Assembly: GCA_037447655.1 (NCBI GenBank)
Contig: JBBHKE010002866.1
Coordinates: 188,001-251,979 of the forward strand
DNA length: 63,979 nucleotides
From: Zygnema cylindricum
Lineage: Eukaryota; Streptophyta; Zygnematophyceae; Zygnematales; Zygnemataceae
Direction of reading: 5' to 3'
This document shows, in pieces, positions 1-9,724 of this stretch. Position numbers and translations under genes: made by a program. The notes under the pieces are model-generated. The model was given only the letters and a program-made list of their open reading frames with translations, was not told where the DNA came from and made no database searches. The number at the start of each line of letters is the position of its first letter. The stretch's first letter is position 1.

Positions 1-18
1 ACCGAAAGTACCCGGTTC

Positions 19-330
19 ATGCTTGCAGATCAAGGGCTAGATTTGAAATTCTGGGTTGAATCACTTAACTGCGCTGTTTATATTAAGAATAGAATTGCTT
101 CTAGATCTATTAGCACTACACCTTTTGAGCTTTGGACAGGAGAAAAATTTGATGTTAGTCATTTTAAGATCTTTGGCAACAAGTGTTTCATTCTACATAC
201 TTACAGGATAGATGGAAAATGGATGCTAAGGGCTTACCAGGAATTTTCATGGGGTATGATGATAATGCAAAAGGTTATAGAGTTTTTTTATTTGAGAAAC
301 AGAAAGTGGTTATCTTAAAAAATATCTAGA
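19..330 (+). pseudogene. copia integrase, C-terminal part (broken)
   Basis: Reads LADQGLDLKFWVESLNCAVY and then TPFELWTGEKFDVSHFKIFG, the conserved region after the catalytic core in plant copia integrases (usual form: W-x-E-A-x-x-x-A-x-Y-x-x-N-R and P-Y-E-x-W-x-G). A frameshift near 205-220 moves the expected FMGYDDNAKGYRVF segment into another frame. The catalytic D,D,E residues lie to the left of the window or are lost. Confidence 0.85.
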
Positions 331-630
331 TTTAAGATGAGATGGATTCGGTTGACTCTTTTCAAGTGCGAGACAAACCGGCAAAGGAAAACCAAAAATA
401 TCTCATTTTTCACTACACGCAGCGGGTTTACTTTCCACAGCCAAATGGAACTACTCTTCCGTCAATTCCCATAATGACTTCACCGGAGGCTTCACCACAA
501 GTTCCAGCTTAGGCGGAACAAACTGTTACACCACAGGTCGTGGATCAGCAAAGGCAGTCCAATTGGAGACTACCGACAATTTCAGCCTCAGAATTTCCAG
601 GGGGAAATTGATATAGCAGCCGTCTACAAG

Positions 631-683
631 CAAGCTCTCACTTTGCTTGCAAGCTCTCACTTTGCTTGCAAGCTCTCACTTTT
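631..683 (+). repeat. 19-bp tandem repeat, 2.8 copies
   Basis: The unit caagctctcactttgcttg occurs at 631-649, 650-668 and partly at 669-683. It lies in the linker between integrase and reverse transcriptase and is a local duplication in the decayed element. Confidence 0.9.
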
Positions 684-703
684 CTTTTAATGCTGCTACA
701 GAG

Positions 704-1740
704 GAGCCTCTAACAATTCAGGAGGCATTTTCATCACCTGAGAGAAATCATAGGATCGAGGCGGCGAACGATGAAATGAAATCTATTATGGAGGCACAAA
801 CGTGGGAGCTGGTGGATCTTCCTCCAGGCAGAAAGGCCATCGACCGCACATGGGTATTCAAGGTGAAGTTGGACCCGGACAACACCATTGAAAGGTATAA
901 GCCAGACTAGTGGCTAAGGGGTATAATCAAAAAGAAGGTATTGTTTTTGAAGAAACCTTCCTTCTAGTTGTTATATTTCCTACTGTCAGAATCTTGCTAA
1001 GTCTAGCGGCTATAGAAAATATGGAAATACAACAAATAGATGTTAAAAGTGCTTTCTTGCATGGAGAATTAGAAGAGATCATCTACATAAAACAGTCTGA
1101 TATGTATGTAGAAAAAGGAAAATAGGAATTGGTGTGCGAACTGATGAAATCTTTATATGGGTTAAAACAAACCCCCAAACAATGGTATTTGAAGTTAGAT
1201 GAGTTTTTGACTGGGCTAGGTTTTAAGAAAATTAGCTCACATCATTTTGTATATGTTCTACAAAGGGAGGATGGGATAATTTACATTGCTGTATATGTGG
1301 ATGATCTATTGCTAATAAGAAAGTCAATGGATGAAAAAAACCGCATTAAAGCGGCTTTAATGTCTAGGTTTGAGATGAAGGACCTTAAAGAGTTCAAGTA
1401 TATATTAGGTATATAGGTAGAAAGAGACAAGAAAAAAAAGTTGATTATGTTGACTCAGAAAGAAGCAATAGGTAAATGTTGGAAAAATTTGAAATGAAAG
1501 ATGTGAAAGGATCCATAACTCCCATGGAATTCAAACAAAAATTGGAAGGAATTGAGTCAGACTCAGACACAATGGTTTGTGAGTATCTAGAGACAGGGGA
1601 GGAAGAGTTTATGGCATCAAAGCCATATAGACAGGTAGTTGGAAGTCTTATATATTTTATGAACTGTACGAGACCCGACATTGCAACAGCTGTGGGAGTC
1701 CGAAGTAGAAGTCTGCAGAATCCTTAAAAAGCAAATTAGG
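704..1740 (+). pseudogene. copia reverse transcriptase (broken)
   Basis: RNA-dependent DNA polymerase of a Ty1/copia element. Visible in order: AANDEMKSIMEAQTWELVD, TWVFKVKLDPDNTIERYK, QQIDVKSAFLHGELEE, SLYGLKQTPKQW, the catalytic YVDD at 1294-1305, FEMKDLKEFKYILGI and PYRQVVGSLIYFMNCTRPDI. One base is missing near 901 (a frameshift in the KARLVAKG motif), and stops occur at about 1123 and 1414. The YVDD box itself is intact. Confidence 0.92.
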
Positions 1741-2018
1741 AAGCAGCAAAAATGGTGTTGAGATATCTTGCAGGTACTCGAAATCTCAAGCTTGTACTCA
1801 GAGGCAAAGAGGTGAAAATACAGACATGGAGCGATGCTAGCTATGGAGACATGACAAGCCGGAAATCTACGACCGACTTTGTTCTAAAGATTGGAGATGC
1901 AACTTGCTGCTGGAGTAGCAAATTACAAAAGGTTACAGCTCAATCTACAATTAAGTCAGAATATATGGCAGCAGCTTTCGCCCTCAAGGAGCTCCTATGG
2001 GTCAAGTCCATTTTACAG
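1741..2018 (+). pseudogene. copia RNase H (truncated)
   Basis: EAAKMVLRYLAGTRNLKL, WSDASYGDMTSRKSTTDFVL and KSEYMAAAFALKELLWVKS are the standard copia RNase H motifs. The expected continuation (F-C-D-N-Q-A-A-I) is absent: the sequence switches near 2018 to the reverse complement of another copia. Confidence 0.88.
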
Positions 2019-2411
2019 GTGTTGATTATCACAAAACACTTCATGAACTCCCTCCTTCATATACCCTAGTTCTTGCAACAAAGGCTTGACCCACATCAAC
2101 TCTTCGATAGCGGAGCAAGAGGCCATGTACTCAGCCTCCATAGTAGATTGAGCAACCACCTTTTGTTGCTTGCTGCTCCAATAGCAAACACATTCCCCCA
2201 CATACAAAACATACCCAAAAGTGCATCTTCTCATAGGCGCATCCCTATAACAGACATCACTCCAAGTAGTGATGTCAGTGTGCTCACCTCCCAAATGCAA
2301 CCATAACACTCTAGTTCCCACCCGATATCTCATGACTCTCTTAGCTTCTTCGCAGTCTCTCTTCCTAATCTCTCTTCCTATGATCATTAAGACTCCTACT
2401 GAATACTCCAA
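2013..2411 (-). pseudogene. copia RNase H, truncated at the CDNQ motif
   Basis: Reads EEAKRVMRYRVGTRVLWLHL, TTWSDVCYRDAPMRRCTFGY, MEAEYMASCSAIEELMWVK and VFCDNQ, then stops. The invariant motif should continue as CDNQAAIAL and on to the element 3' end. That part is missing at the junction with remnant 1. Confidence 0.88.
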
Positions 2412-3175
2412 CTGCTGCCGCTATGTCTGGCCTGATGCAGTTTATAAAGTAGATTAAACTTCCTACAACTTGCCTGTAAGGAATAGACTTCATAAATTCT
2501 CTCTCTTTTAGACTCATCTGATCATCTAAGATTATCACTCCTCCTTCTACACTCCCATCACTTACTTTGTTCAAGTCTATGGGAGTGGTACAACTGTTTG
2601 GCTTATCCATCTGGAATTTCTCAAGCATATTTCCTATTGCTTCATTTTGAGTAGGTCTGATGATCTTTTTCTTCCTATCTCATTCCATTTGAATTTCTAA
2701 AATATATCTTGCCTCCCCTAAATCCTTCATGTAAAATCTGCTTCTAATATCATTCTTTAACTTATTGAACTTATCCAAAGACTTATTTGATACCAACAAA
2801 TCATTAACATAAATTACAATAAAAATGACGCCATTCTCATCCTCAAACATATAGATAGAACTACCAAAGCTGATCCGGATATATCCTAGACCGGTGAGAA
2901 ACTCATATAGTTTGTTGTTCCACTGTCGGGGAGCTTGCTTCCATATAAGGATTTTATGAGCTTGCAGACTTTGCTCTCCTCTCCTTCCTCCACAAACCCC
3001 TCTGGTTGCCGCATGAAGATTTCTTCCTTTTGCTCACCATTGAGGAAGGCAATCTTAATGTCCATCTGGTGTATCTCCATGTCTCCCGCTCTGGCTAGAC
3101 TGAGGAGAATCCTTACTGATGGGAACCAAACAACTGGAGCAAAAGTCTCCTCATAGTCCCCTTTGCTACTAACCG
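2412..3175 (-). pseudogene. copia reverse transcriptase with YVND active site
   Basis: MEIHQMDIKIAFLNGEQKEE, SKVCKLIKSLYGSK, YMKDLGEARYILEI and IPYRQVVGSLIYFINCIRPD mark the polymerase. The catalytic YVDD reads YVND (codons at 2800-2811), a GAT-to-AAT change that removes the first metal-binding aspartate. There is a frameshift after SLYGSK. The reading frame also changes near 3160-3175, where the usual QKEGIDYEE segment is partly deleted. Confidence 0.88.
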
Positions 3176-4342
3176 AGCTTTACATCTTTTAATGGTAATA
3201 TCTGGGTTTAGTTTTAGTTTAAACACCCATTTGCACCCAATCATTCTTCTATTCGGGGGACAGTCCACTAGTTCCCAAGTATTTGCTTCCATGATGGAAG
3301 CCATTTCATCATTTATGGCTCTAACCCATCTGTCTCTCTTAGGACTGTTCACTTCCTCCGAGTATGACTGAGGATCATTAGGGTGAGACAGCTTAGTTAC
3401 CTTGCGAGCGACCTGTTTTTCCTGTATCCTTTTGCTGCTTCTTCGCCCTCTTTCAAAATCAAAATCTAGAATGGAGGGAAGTCTCGGATTTTTCCTCAAT
3501 GTTTCATCCGCTCCCCTATCCATGGAAGTCGGTTCTGGTTCCTCCTCTTCTATCTCCTCGGAGTGCGTAGAATGTTCAGGTATATCTCTTCTATCTTGAA
3601 TCTCCTCTGAATCTGCAATCACTGTTTCACTTATGAATTTTCCAGGAAGAACTGAGTCCTCCTCACTCTCAGACTCTAAACTGATTTTTATCTTTTTGGT
3701 ATATTTGAAGGGATCAAATGACTTCCCTTCATCCATGACAACTATGTGTTTTACTAGAATGATATCTTGCTTTGCTAAGTCATAGACTCTATATCCGTTT
3801 ACATCCTCATCATATCCCACAAAATATCCCGGTTTTCCCTTAGCATCTAGTTTCCAGTTTTTCCTATTCGTATCAAAATTGTAAACTTGACTACCGAATA
3901 CTTTCAAGTGAGAAATATCTGGTTTCCTTCCAGCCCATCTCTCATAAGGTGTCATTTCTTTCACGGCTGAGGTAAAGACTCTATTATTTATATAGTTAGC
4001 ACAGTTCATGGCTTCTGCCCAAAATCTCTTTCGTATCTTCTTTTCGGCCAACATACTGCATACACTATCTCCTAAGGTCCAGTTCAACCTCTCACCTACC
4101 CCATTTTGCTCTGGATTATAAGGCAAAATTTTCTGATGTTGAACTCCCTCATCCTTCAAGTATTCCTCAAATTGACTAGAGGTATACTCTCCCCCATTAT
4201 CACTCCTTATTCTGTTAACAGGGGTTCCGTGCAACTTCTCACTCCAAGCCTTATTTTCTTTGAAGTAAGTTGGTGTTTCAGACTTTGTTTTAAGGAAGTA
4301 GACTCTAGAGTATCTAGAATAGTCATCGGTTATTGTTAACAT
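3150..4342 (-). pseudogene. copia integrase, linker and start of RT (409-codon ORF)
   Basis: The longest open frame in the left part. The integrase core shows the catalytic triad in TITDDYSRYSR, RSDNGGEYTS and EQNGVGERLNWTL, then WAEAMNCANYINNRV and PYERWAGRKPDISHLKVFG. An acidic, poorly conserved linker follows (about residues 215-320), then the RT N-terminus (NDEMASIMEANTWELVD, KWVFKLKLNPDITIKRCKAR). It ends where the RT frame is broken. The integrase residues look usable but the element as a whole is not. Confidence 0.9.
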
Positions 4343-4448
4343 AAACCTCTTCCCTCCGATCGAAGGTAATTTTGCGGGTTCTAGTATATGTGTGGACCAA
4401 ATCTAGTACTTTCTCACCCCTATATAAGGCGGCTTTGGGAAAGGGAAT

Positions 4449-4679
4449 TCAGTGAGCCTTACCTTGAGCAAAGCCGCTACAATCATTCACTAGTTCATTA
4501 TCCCTAAATTGAATGCCTTCTACTACACCAAGCTTCATCATTTCCATCAGCCTATCAAAATGCACATGCCCTAACCGCTTATGCCAAATCATCAACTTTG
4601 GAACACCTAGGTAGTAAGCATTCTTCTTTCCATTACTTAAGTTAAGCCTAAACATTCCTTGGCTACCCTTATTTGCCAT
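4449..4679 (-). pseudogene. copia GAG-pre-integrase zinc domain
   Basis: WHKRLGHVHFDRL carries the two histidines of the HHCC zinc-binding site. The distal part reads DCSGFAQGKAH, so the second cysteine of the usual C-x-x-C is replaced by phenylalanine. A stop separates it from the integrase core. Confidence 0.8.
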
Positions 4680-4869
4680 GAAGTAGACTTTATCCCCCTA
4701 CTTAGTTGTAAAGGCTCCCTTTCTAATGAAGGTATCAAACTCTTTGTCATCTAACACGGACGTAGAGGCAAGATTTTTACTCAGCTGAGGAATGTAGAGT
4801 CCATCTAACAAGGTGAGTATACATGTCTTACCCTCCACTAAGACTTTGAAATCTGCCCACCCCACTAGA

Positions 4870-5298
4870 TCTCTAGGAAACAGTAGGTATCTATCTTAGC
4901 TAAGTAAAGATAGGCTTATCACGACATATATGCATGGATGCACTTGATTCTATTAGCCATAGTTATTGTGGAGCTTCCCGAATTGCTCCGAGAGCACACC
5001 TCTGTGTCCGAGGAATCTTCTTCTCCTCCAAACTCTCGTCAAGAAGGAGTTCCCCATCCTCCTCCTCAGAGGTCTCTTCCTCGGTCTCTCCATTCACTTT
5101 TGTGACCACAAGTGCCTTCTTCTTCATTTCGGAAGAACCCCCTCCACAGTTATCTTGGAGCCTTAGCTCTGACAGCTTGACACAATCCCCTATGAAGTGT
5201 TCGATTTTTTGCAAAAATGACAAAGACCCTTTTGAAGCCTCGGTCCTCTCTACGGATCTCTCTCTCCTTTGTATGGTTTCTTCGGATTCTTCCCCCAC
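4870..5298 (-). pseudogene. copia gag zinc knuckle and aspartic protease (broken)
   Basis: KIEHFIGDCVKL is the remnant of a CCHC knuckle whose first cysteines are lost. It is followed by a Glu-rich linker and, near 4951-4900, by ESSASMHICRDKPIFT, which aligns with the protease active site usually written D-S-G-A-S-x-H-M; D and G are both changed. Stops are present between and after these pieces. Confidence 0.75.
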
Positions 5299-5363
5299 CG
5301 GTATGCTCCTACAGCTAGAGCTTGGATGCTCTTTCCCCCTCTCCTAATCTTAATTGTGTTTTC

Positions 5364-5561
5364 TTACACAAGTATCATCCAAACCATTGTGTTCCACTTC
5401 CATGAACTCTTAGTCATTTCTTGTACTCGGTATATTATGTTATCATACTCGTCAGGTAACTTCATGATGAGAGTGTTAACTTTCATCTTCATTGTACCTG
5501 TCCACCTGGCACTCTCTATCTCCATATACAAACAAGAGAGATCATTACAGTAGTCTAACAT
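5364..5561 (-). pseudogene. copia gag C-terminal fragment
   Basis: MKMKVNTLIMKLPDEYDNII matches the gag (UBN2-type) signature L-L-x-x-L-P-x-x-Y and is close to the plus-strand fragment at 53199-53384. Only this part of gag remains before the junction with copia remnant 3. Confidence 0.75.
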
Positions 5562-5587
5562 CTTTCCCCCTTTGTAACTATAATTTC

Positions 5588-5840
5588 CTAACTATTTAGA
5601 ACTCCATCAGTAACATACAAAGTAATGTTCAAATTTACTTTCCTTACAACAACTTGACCATTCACATTCTTCACAGGTAAATCTAATCTGACAGTTCTCA
5701 CTGTATCTATTGGGACAACATGTCCACTAGCAACTGTAATAGTCTTAAGAACTATAAGCTTTGTCAAATCTGTAAACAAACTAAAATCACTACAAACATG
5801 ATGAGTTGCACTTGAATTAACTATTCAATCTTTATAACTT
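5588..5840 (-). pseudogene. copia aspartic protease (broken)
   Basis: Reads IVNSSATHHVCSDFSLFTDL, then TVASGHVVPIDTVRTVRL and LNITLYVTDGVL, the protease pattern from active site to the region before GAG-pre-integrase. The catalytic aspartate of D-S-G-A is asparagine here, and a TAG stop stands where a tryptophan is normal just upstream. Confidence 0.8.
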
Positions 5841-6775
5841 TGACTCCCACATGTAGAATTTGCAGAATTGACAACAACATTTCCATCTTCTTTCATCTTT
5901 AAAGGAAAGTTTAGAGATTTATTGCCTTGATTTTCATCAAAATTTGAATAGTGGGTTTGATGTCCTCCTCCACGTGATTGTCCGAATCTTCCGCGACCTC
6001 GTCCTCGTTGTCCACTTCGACCTCTTCCTCTTTCTGAATAATAAGATGATCCTTCTTTATTTCGTTGAAAACACTGAGCACTAACATGTCCCCATTTCCG
6101 ACAAATATTGCATTGCTTTTCCCTATCTGGACAATTAGTAGCCATATATCCCTCCTTATTACAGTTATAACAAATAACATAACTTACTTCACTTTGATCG
6201 CTATAACCTCTTCCAAATCTTGAATACTGAAAATTATTTCTACCCCCTCTTGATCTAAACCTTCCTCTACCTCCACGACATCGTAGAGAATATACCTCAT
6301 ACGCGTCAGTGAGGTTTATATTGCCATTTCCAAATCCTCTACCATCTTTCTCTTTACTCTTTTTTGCACCTTTTAGAAGGTCAATAGCAAAATCAAAAGT
6401 GGGTTTTTTTGTAGACCTTATAGCTTCTACAGTAACATCAAACTTAGATGGTAATCCATTTAGAAACACAAATACTTTTTCATCTTCAGGAGGAAACTTT
6501 CCTGCGCTATTCAACTGCTCTATCAAAACATTAAATCTTTTTAGAGCATCATCAATCGACTCATTACTCTTCATCCTAAACTGAATAAAGTCTTGAAATA
6601 CATAATTAGACTTAGTGGCGAATCCTTTCTCATACAAATTTTGTAGATGAGTCCAACAAGCATGAGCGGTATCATGAGTTAACATATGCTCATGAACCGA
6701 ACTACTACTACTCTGAAGTAATGCAGTCATAGCTGCCATATCTTTAGTATCCCACTTTTTCCTTCCTTTTTTCAT
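5825..6775 (-). pseudogene. copia gag, capsid and two CCHC knuckles
   Basis: The nucleocapsid-type part of gag, 316 codons open. MTALLQSSSSSVHEHMLTHD and FVFLNGLPSKFDVTVEAI are UBN2-type capsid motifs. Two zinc knuckles are complete: CYNCNKEGYMATNC (Y replaces the G-H glycine-histidine pair, so it is atypical) and CNICRKWGHVSAQC. Arg/Gly-rich RNA-binding stretches flank them. It is out of frame with the N-terminal gag ORF, so a frameshift near 6760 splits the protein. Confidence 0.88.
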
Positions 6776-7199
6776 CTAATGGTCTTTTCTCTTCTCCTGT
6801 AAGTATTTTCCACAATTTCTTTGGAGTAAAGGTTCCTTGAATATATCTCTTCCATACCGGATAATTATTTGCATTAAGCATGATAGTCTTAGACGACACC
6901 CTATAATCAGACTCTTCATCTGAACTCGACTCATCATCATCATCATAAAAATGTACTTTCATTTTGCCCTTTTTACTCTTCTTAGAACTCTCATCATCTG
7001 AATTGCCCCCAAAGGTAGTAATTTTACCGAAATATTGTCCTTCTCTTTTTGCCTTAAGAAATTCGTATAGTTCCTCTATAGTTGTTGGATCAAACTGAAT
7101 TGTGAGACTCTCTTTCGCCATTGATAGCCTCTCCGATTCTCCAACTCCAAAAGTGACTTCAGTGTCTTTTCTCTTTGCGGAGTATCCCTCTACCATCAC
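6744..7199 (-). pseudogene. copia gag N-terminal part
   Basis: The first methionines at 7199 follow the PBS by about 45 bp. The product is acidic and Ser-rich in the middle (DDDDESSSDEESD) and then enters the N-terminal gag domain (LNANNYPVWKRYIQGTF). This belongs with the capsid part at 5825-6775 before the frameshift. Confidence 0.8.
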
Positions 7200-7244
7200 T
7201 TATAAACTCTTAATCAATTCTTTACTCCACTCTAAATAAACACT

Positions 7245-7256
7245 GCTCCAATACCA
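7245..7256 (-). other. primer-binding site, tRNA-iMet 3' end type
   Basis: On the minus strand the bases read TGGTATTGGAGC, two bases inside the LTR end. This is close to the common plant copia PBS TGGTATCAGAGC, complementary to the 3' end of initiator tRNA-Met, and contrasts with the internal-tRNA type seen in most other families in this window. Confidence 0.8.
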
Positions 7257-7258
7257 AT

Positions 7259-7901
7259 TGATAGGAATAAGAGTCAATGAGAATGCGCTCACAAATACTT
7301 AAATGTCTCAATGCGGAAGCGATATTAAAATGAAATCAAACAGTACAACACATCAAAAGCGCATAATCCAAGATAGAGGGAAATTAAATACTCAATAAAA
7401 TAAACTCATATTAACTCAATCCTTAATCATAACACTTCTCTTGACGTATTCCTCCTTAATTGACGCTTGATTGATTCCTAATTATTACATCTAACTCACA
7501 CGATGGCTTTTTAAACTAAGTCGTGGAAACAATCTAGAACACTAACTCTAGAAGTGTCTAAATGTACTTAGACGTTAATGTGGTACAAAACAAAATGAAA
7601 CTACTAGAAACAAAATTGACAAAGTCTTGTACGAATAATTTAACTTACGCGAAACGAAACTACTAGATGTAGGTTTTGCGAAATGAAACTTCTCGATGTA
7701 CGGTATTAAAACATAAACGAAACAAAATAAATCAAATCATATCTAATCGTGTACACGTGAAAAGTACACGCACGAAATATTACATCAAACTATACGAAAC
7801 AAAACCAAAGTAGGCAAACCGACGCACGGTCAAATCTATATCCACACTAACTACGAACCAACGTAACGTAAGTGTAGATTCAAAAATTGTATGTCCTAAC
7901 A
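7259..7901 (-). repeat. 5' LTR of copia remnant 3
   Basis: 643 bp. On the minus strand it starts TGTTAGGACAT and ends TTCCTATCA, giving imperfect terminal inverted repeats TGTTAGGA / TCCTATCA. The PBS lies 2 bp inside. There is no partner LTR in the window. The middle is rich in short cgaaacgaaac-type motifs. Confidence 0.85.
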
Positions 7902-7947
7902 AGGGTGAGGGCGAGGGCGAGGGTGAGGGCGAGGGCTAGGGCGAGGG
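7902..7947 (+). repeat. G-rich hexamer array (GAGGGY)n
   Basis: About seven imperfect copies of gagggc/gagggt directly abut the copia LTR. The runs of GGG at regular spacing could form a G-quadruplex. The unit is not the plant telomere repeat TTTAGGG. Confidence 0.85.
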
Positions 7948-7974
7948 ATTTGTTTAAGAATTGGTGAAATCGAG

Positions 7975-8160
7975 GTTGATAGAATGGGAGGTAGGTAGGA
8001 CCAGAGGGAGAGGAAAATGCGAGAGAGATGGAGAGGGGGTGAGGGAGAGGGAAGATAGAGTGTGAGGTCTAGGGAAAGAGAGGGGAGGTGGGGAGAGAAA
8101 GAGAGAGTAGTCAGAGGGAGAGAGTGAGAAAGAGAGATATAGCTGATGGAGCTAGAGAAA
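7975..8160 (+). repeat. purine-rich low-complexity tract
   Basis: Mostly gagagg/gggaga on the plus strand, leading up to the first LRR exon. Similar tracts lie at 21131-21530 and 36476-36760, also upstream of LRR exons. No gene is seen in it. Confidence 0.8.
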
Positions 8161-8195
8161 AGTTTTTTTCAACGGTCCAATGGATGTGGGAATAG

Positions 8196-8267
8196 TTACC
8201 TTAGTAATGCCCGATTGAGAGGCGAAATTGCTCCAGAGATTGGCAACCTCAGCGAGTTGATTGAATT
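8196..8267 (+). CDS. LRR exon 1
   Basis: 72 bp, phase 2. Acceptor aatag before 8196 and donor GTGAGT from 8268. It encodes Y-L-S then NARLRGEIAPEIGNLSELI, with all LRR consensus positions filled. The last two bases (tt) join the first base (a) of exon 2 to give leucine TTA. The acceptor lacks a strong pyrimidine tract because the purine tract lies just upstream. Confidence 0.8.
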
Positions 8268-9019
8268 GTGAGTGAATTTTTAAATAGAGGGAGAGAGAGA
8301 GATTCATTTATAATACCCTGAGAGATGTATAATATACCTTTTGCTTGTTTATGTGCAAGGTGTAATTATCGTAACTCTCGCACTATCTCTCTTAATATAT
8401 ATGTTTCATACCTTTTTTTATAATTTTTACTTTTTTTGTGTTATAGTGTACAAAGTGTAAGGTTCAGATTTTGCAATTCGTTTACAAATCTTATTTTTTT
8501 TATTTAAATTTGGATTTACGAAAAATATTGAAATTTGCTAAGGTTTCGGAAATTTTTTAAGTTTTTGTATTGTTTATGTAACATTGTTTGATAAATGTTA
8601 TGCAATATACATTTGCATTAGTAAAGGAATAATATTGAATGAATTTTATTTGCATGTATATATGCGTTATTATTTTATGTAATCAAACATGTTTTTGGGA
8701 AGAAATATTAATACTAAAATGAGAATCCAAATGAATTGACAATTGTTTTTTTTTTTTATGAATCAATTTTATTAATAAAATGAATAAATTTATGATTTAT
8801 CAAATGAATTTCCAAAGTAGTATTTTAATTTTTTTTCTACTATTGATTTTATAACAACAAACACGAAACGAATCTAACTGTGTTGTTTCTTTTGAGAATA
8901 TATGTTATCTTCAAAACAAAATCATAGAGAAAAAAAAACAAACCTTTTTTTTTTTTTTTTTTACAGTATCTAAAAATTTAAATATTTGGCTTTTTTTTAT
9001 TTTTTTATCTTCCTTTTAG

Positions 9020-9091
9020 ATATTTGAATCGTAATGACTTGACGGGACCTCTTCCAAATTCTATCTGTAGATTGGCAAGCCTCACATTTTT
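9020..9091 (+). CDS. LRR exon 2
   Basis: 72 bp, phase 2. A good acceptor (tatcttccttttag) and donor GTAAGT from 9092. It encodes Y-L-N-R then NDLTGPLPNSICRLASL. It starts with the same position of the repeat as exon 1 and ends in tt, which joins the leading a of exon 3 as leucine. Confidence 0.85.
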
Positions 9092-9256
9092 GTAAGTCCT
9101 CTCTTTTTCTGTTTTTCTCTCTTACTCTCTTTCTCTTTCTCTTTTTCTCTCTCTTTAATCTTTTGTTTGTAAATTAATTGAAGGACTAAAGAATAACAAA
9201 GGCAAAGACATGCGCATAAATATTATCCAAAAGCGAGAATAAAATGTCGGGTTCAC

Positions 9257-9684
9257 TGTTAGGAATTGAGCATCTGCGGATTTCGGCGATATTTCAGCTC
9301 TTGGAGCATGATTCCTTTTTAAGCATGTATTTTTACATCGAGATAGTTTTCGTTCGATACTTTTCTGTTTCAGCTTATCGGTTCACTTAGAAGCCGCTAC
9401 TTAAGAAGGTAAGTTACACTGGTTAATTTATGGTTGACGCACTTATTTGTGCATCTCTTTATCTTTTGTGGTAGGTGTAGTATTTTGTTGCTATTTTTAT
9501 TGTTTTGCACAAGATCATTTCTTTGTTGGGCTTAGTGGGGTAAATAGAATGAGTGAGGAGAGAAATTTATCCACTTTTGTGATTGAAAAAATTCGTCTAA
9601 ATGTAAGACTCTGGCCGGATTTTTTTATCCTTCAAAATACTTTTGCTTCCGCTTATTTGACGTTTCTTTTTATTGATCCTATCA
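9257..9684 (+). repeat. 5' LTR of copia remnant 4
   Basis: Starts TGTTAGGAATTG and ends GATCCTATCA (428 bp), the same ends as the LTR of remnant 3. Part of it (about 9440-9590) is recognisable again near 13255-13370: both carry ttttgcacaa / tttcgcacaa, then a short stretch ending in ggcttarnrgg and taaatrga. Confidence 0.7.
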
Positions 9685-9686
9685 AT

Positions 9687-9698
9687 TGGTATTGGATC
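9687..9698 (+). other. primer-binding site, tRNA-iMet 3' end type
   Basis: TGGTATTGGATC two bases after the LTR end. Same position and nearly the same sequence as the PBS of copia remnant 3. Confidence 0.7.
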
Positions 9699-9724
9699 CG
9701 GATTAGTGATCTAAGTGTTGTTTA

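Larger units (their letters stand above)
1..2018 (+). mobile_element. Ty1/copia remnant 1 (INT-RT-RNase H), 3' truncated
   Basis: The order integrase C-terminal part, reverse transcriptase, RNase H is the Ty1/copia order. The element runs off the left edge, so its LTR, gag and protease are not visible. It stops near 2018, right after the RNase H motif ELLWVKSIL, where an oppositely oriented copia begins. Several stops and frameshifts make it non-functional. Confidence 0.9.
2013..5561 (-). mobile_element. Ty1/copia remnant 2 (gag tail to RNase H)
   Basis: On the minus strand this holds, in order, gag C-terminus, zinc-knuckle remnant, protease, GAG-pre-integrase, integrase, reverse transcriptase and RNase H. 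No LTR is visible at either end: at 5561 it abuts another copia and near 2013-2018 it meets remnant 1. It is the best preserved integrase in the window. Confidence 0.9.
5588..7901 (-). mobile_element. Ty1/copia remnant 3 (5' LTR, PBS, gag, protease)
   Basis: The 5' end of a separate minus-strand copia: LTR at 7259-7901, primer-binding site at 7245-7256, gag from 7199, protease down to 5588. The rest is absent and copia remnant 2 follows on the same strand. The protein family differs from remnant 2: it has two CCHC knuckles and a GRGR-rich tail. Confidence 0.88.

Noticed and set aside
7902-7947. Interstitial telomere repeat
   Set aside because: The unit is GAGGGY, not TTTAGGG.
9385-9412. A micro-exon between tttctgtttcag and gtaagt
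   Set aside because: Lies within the 5' LTR of copia remnant 4, with no LRR or other coding signal.
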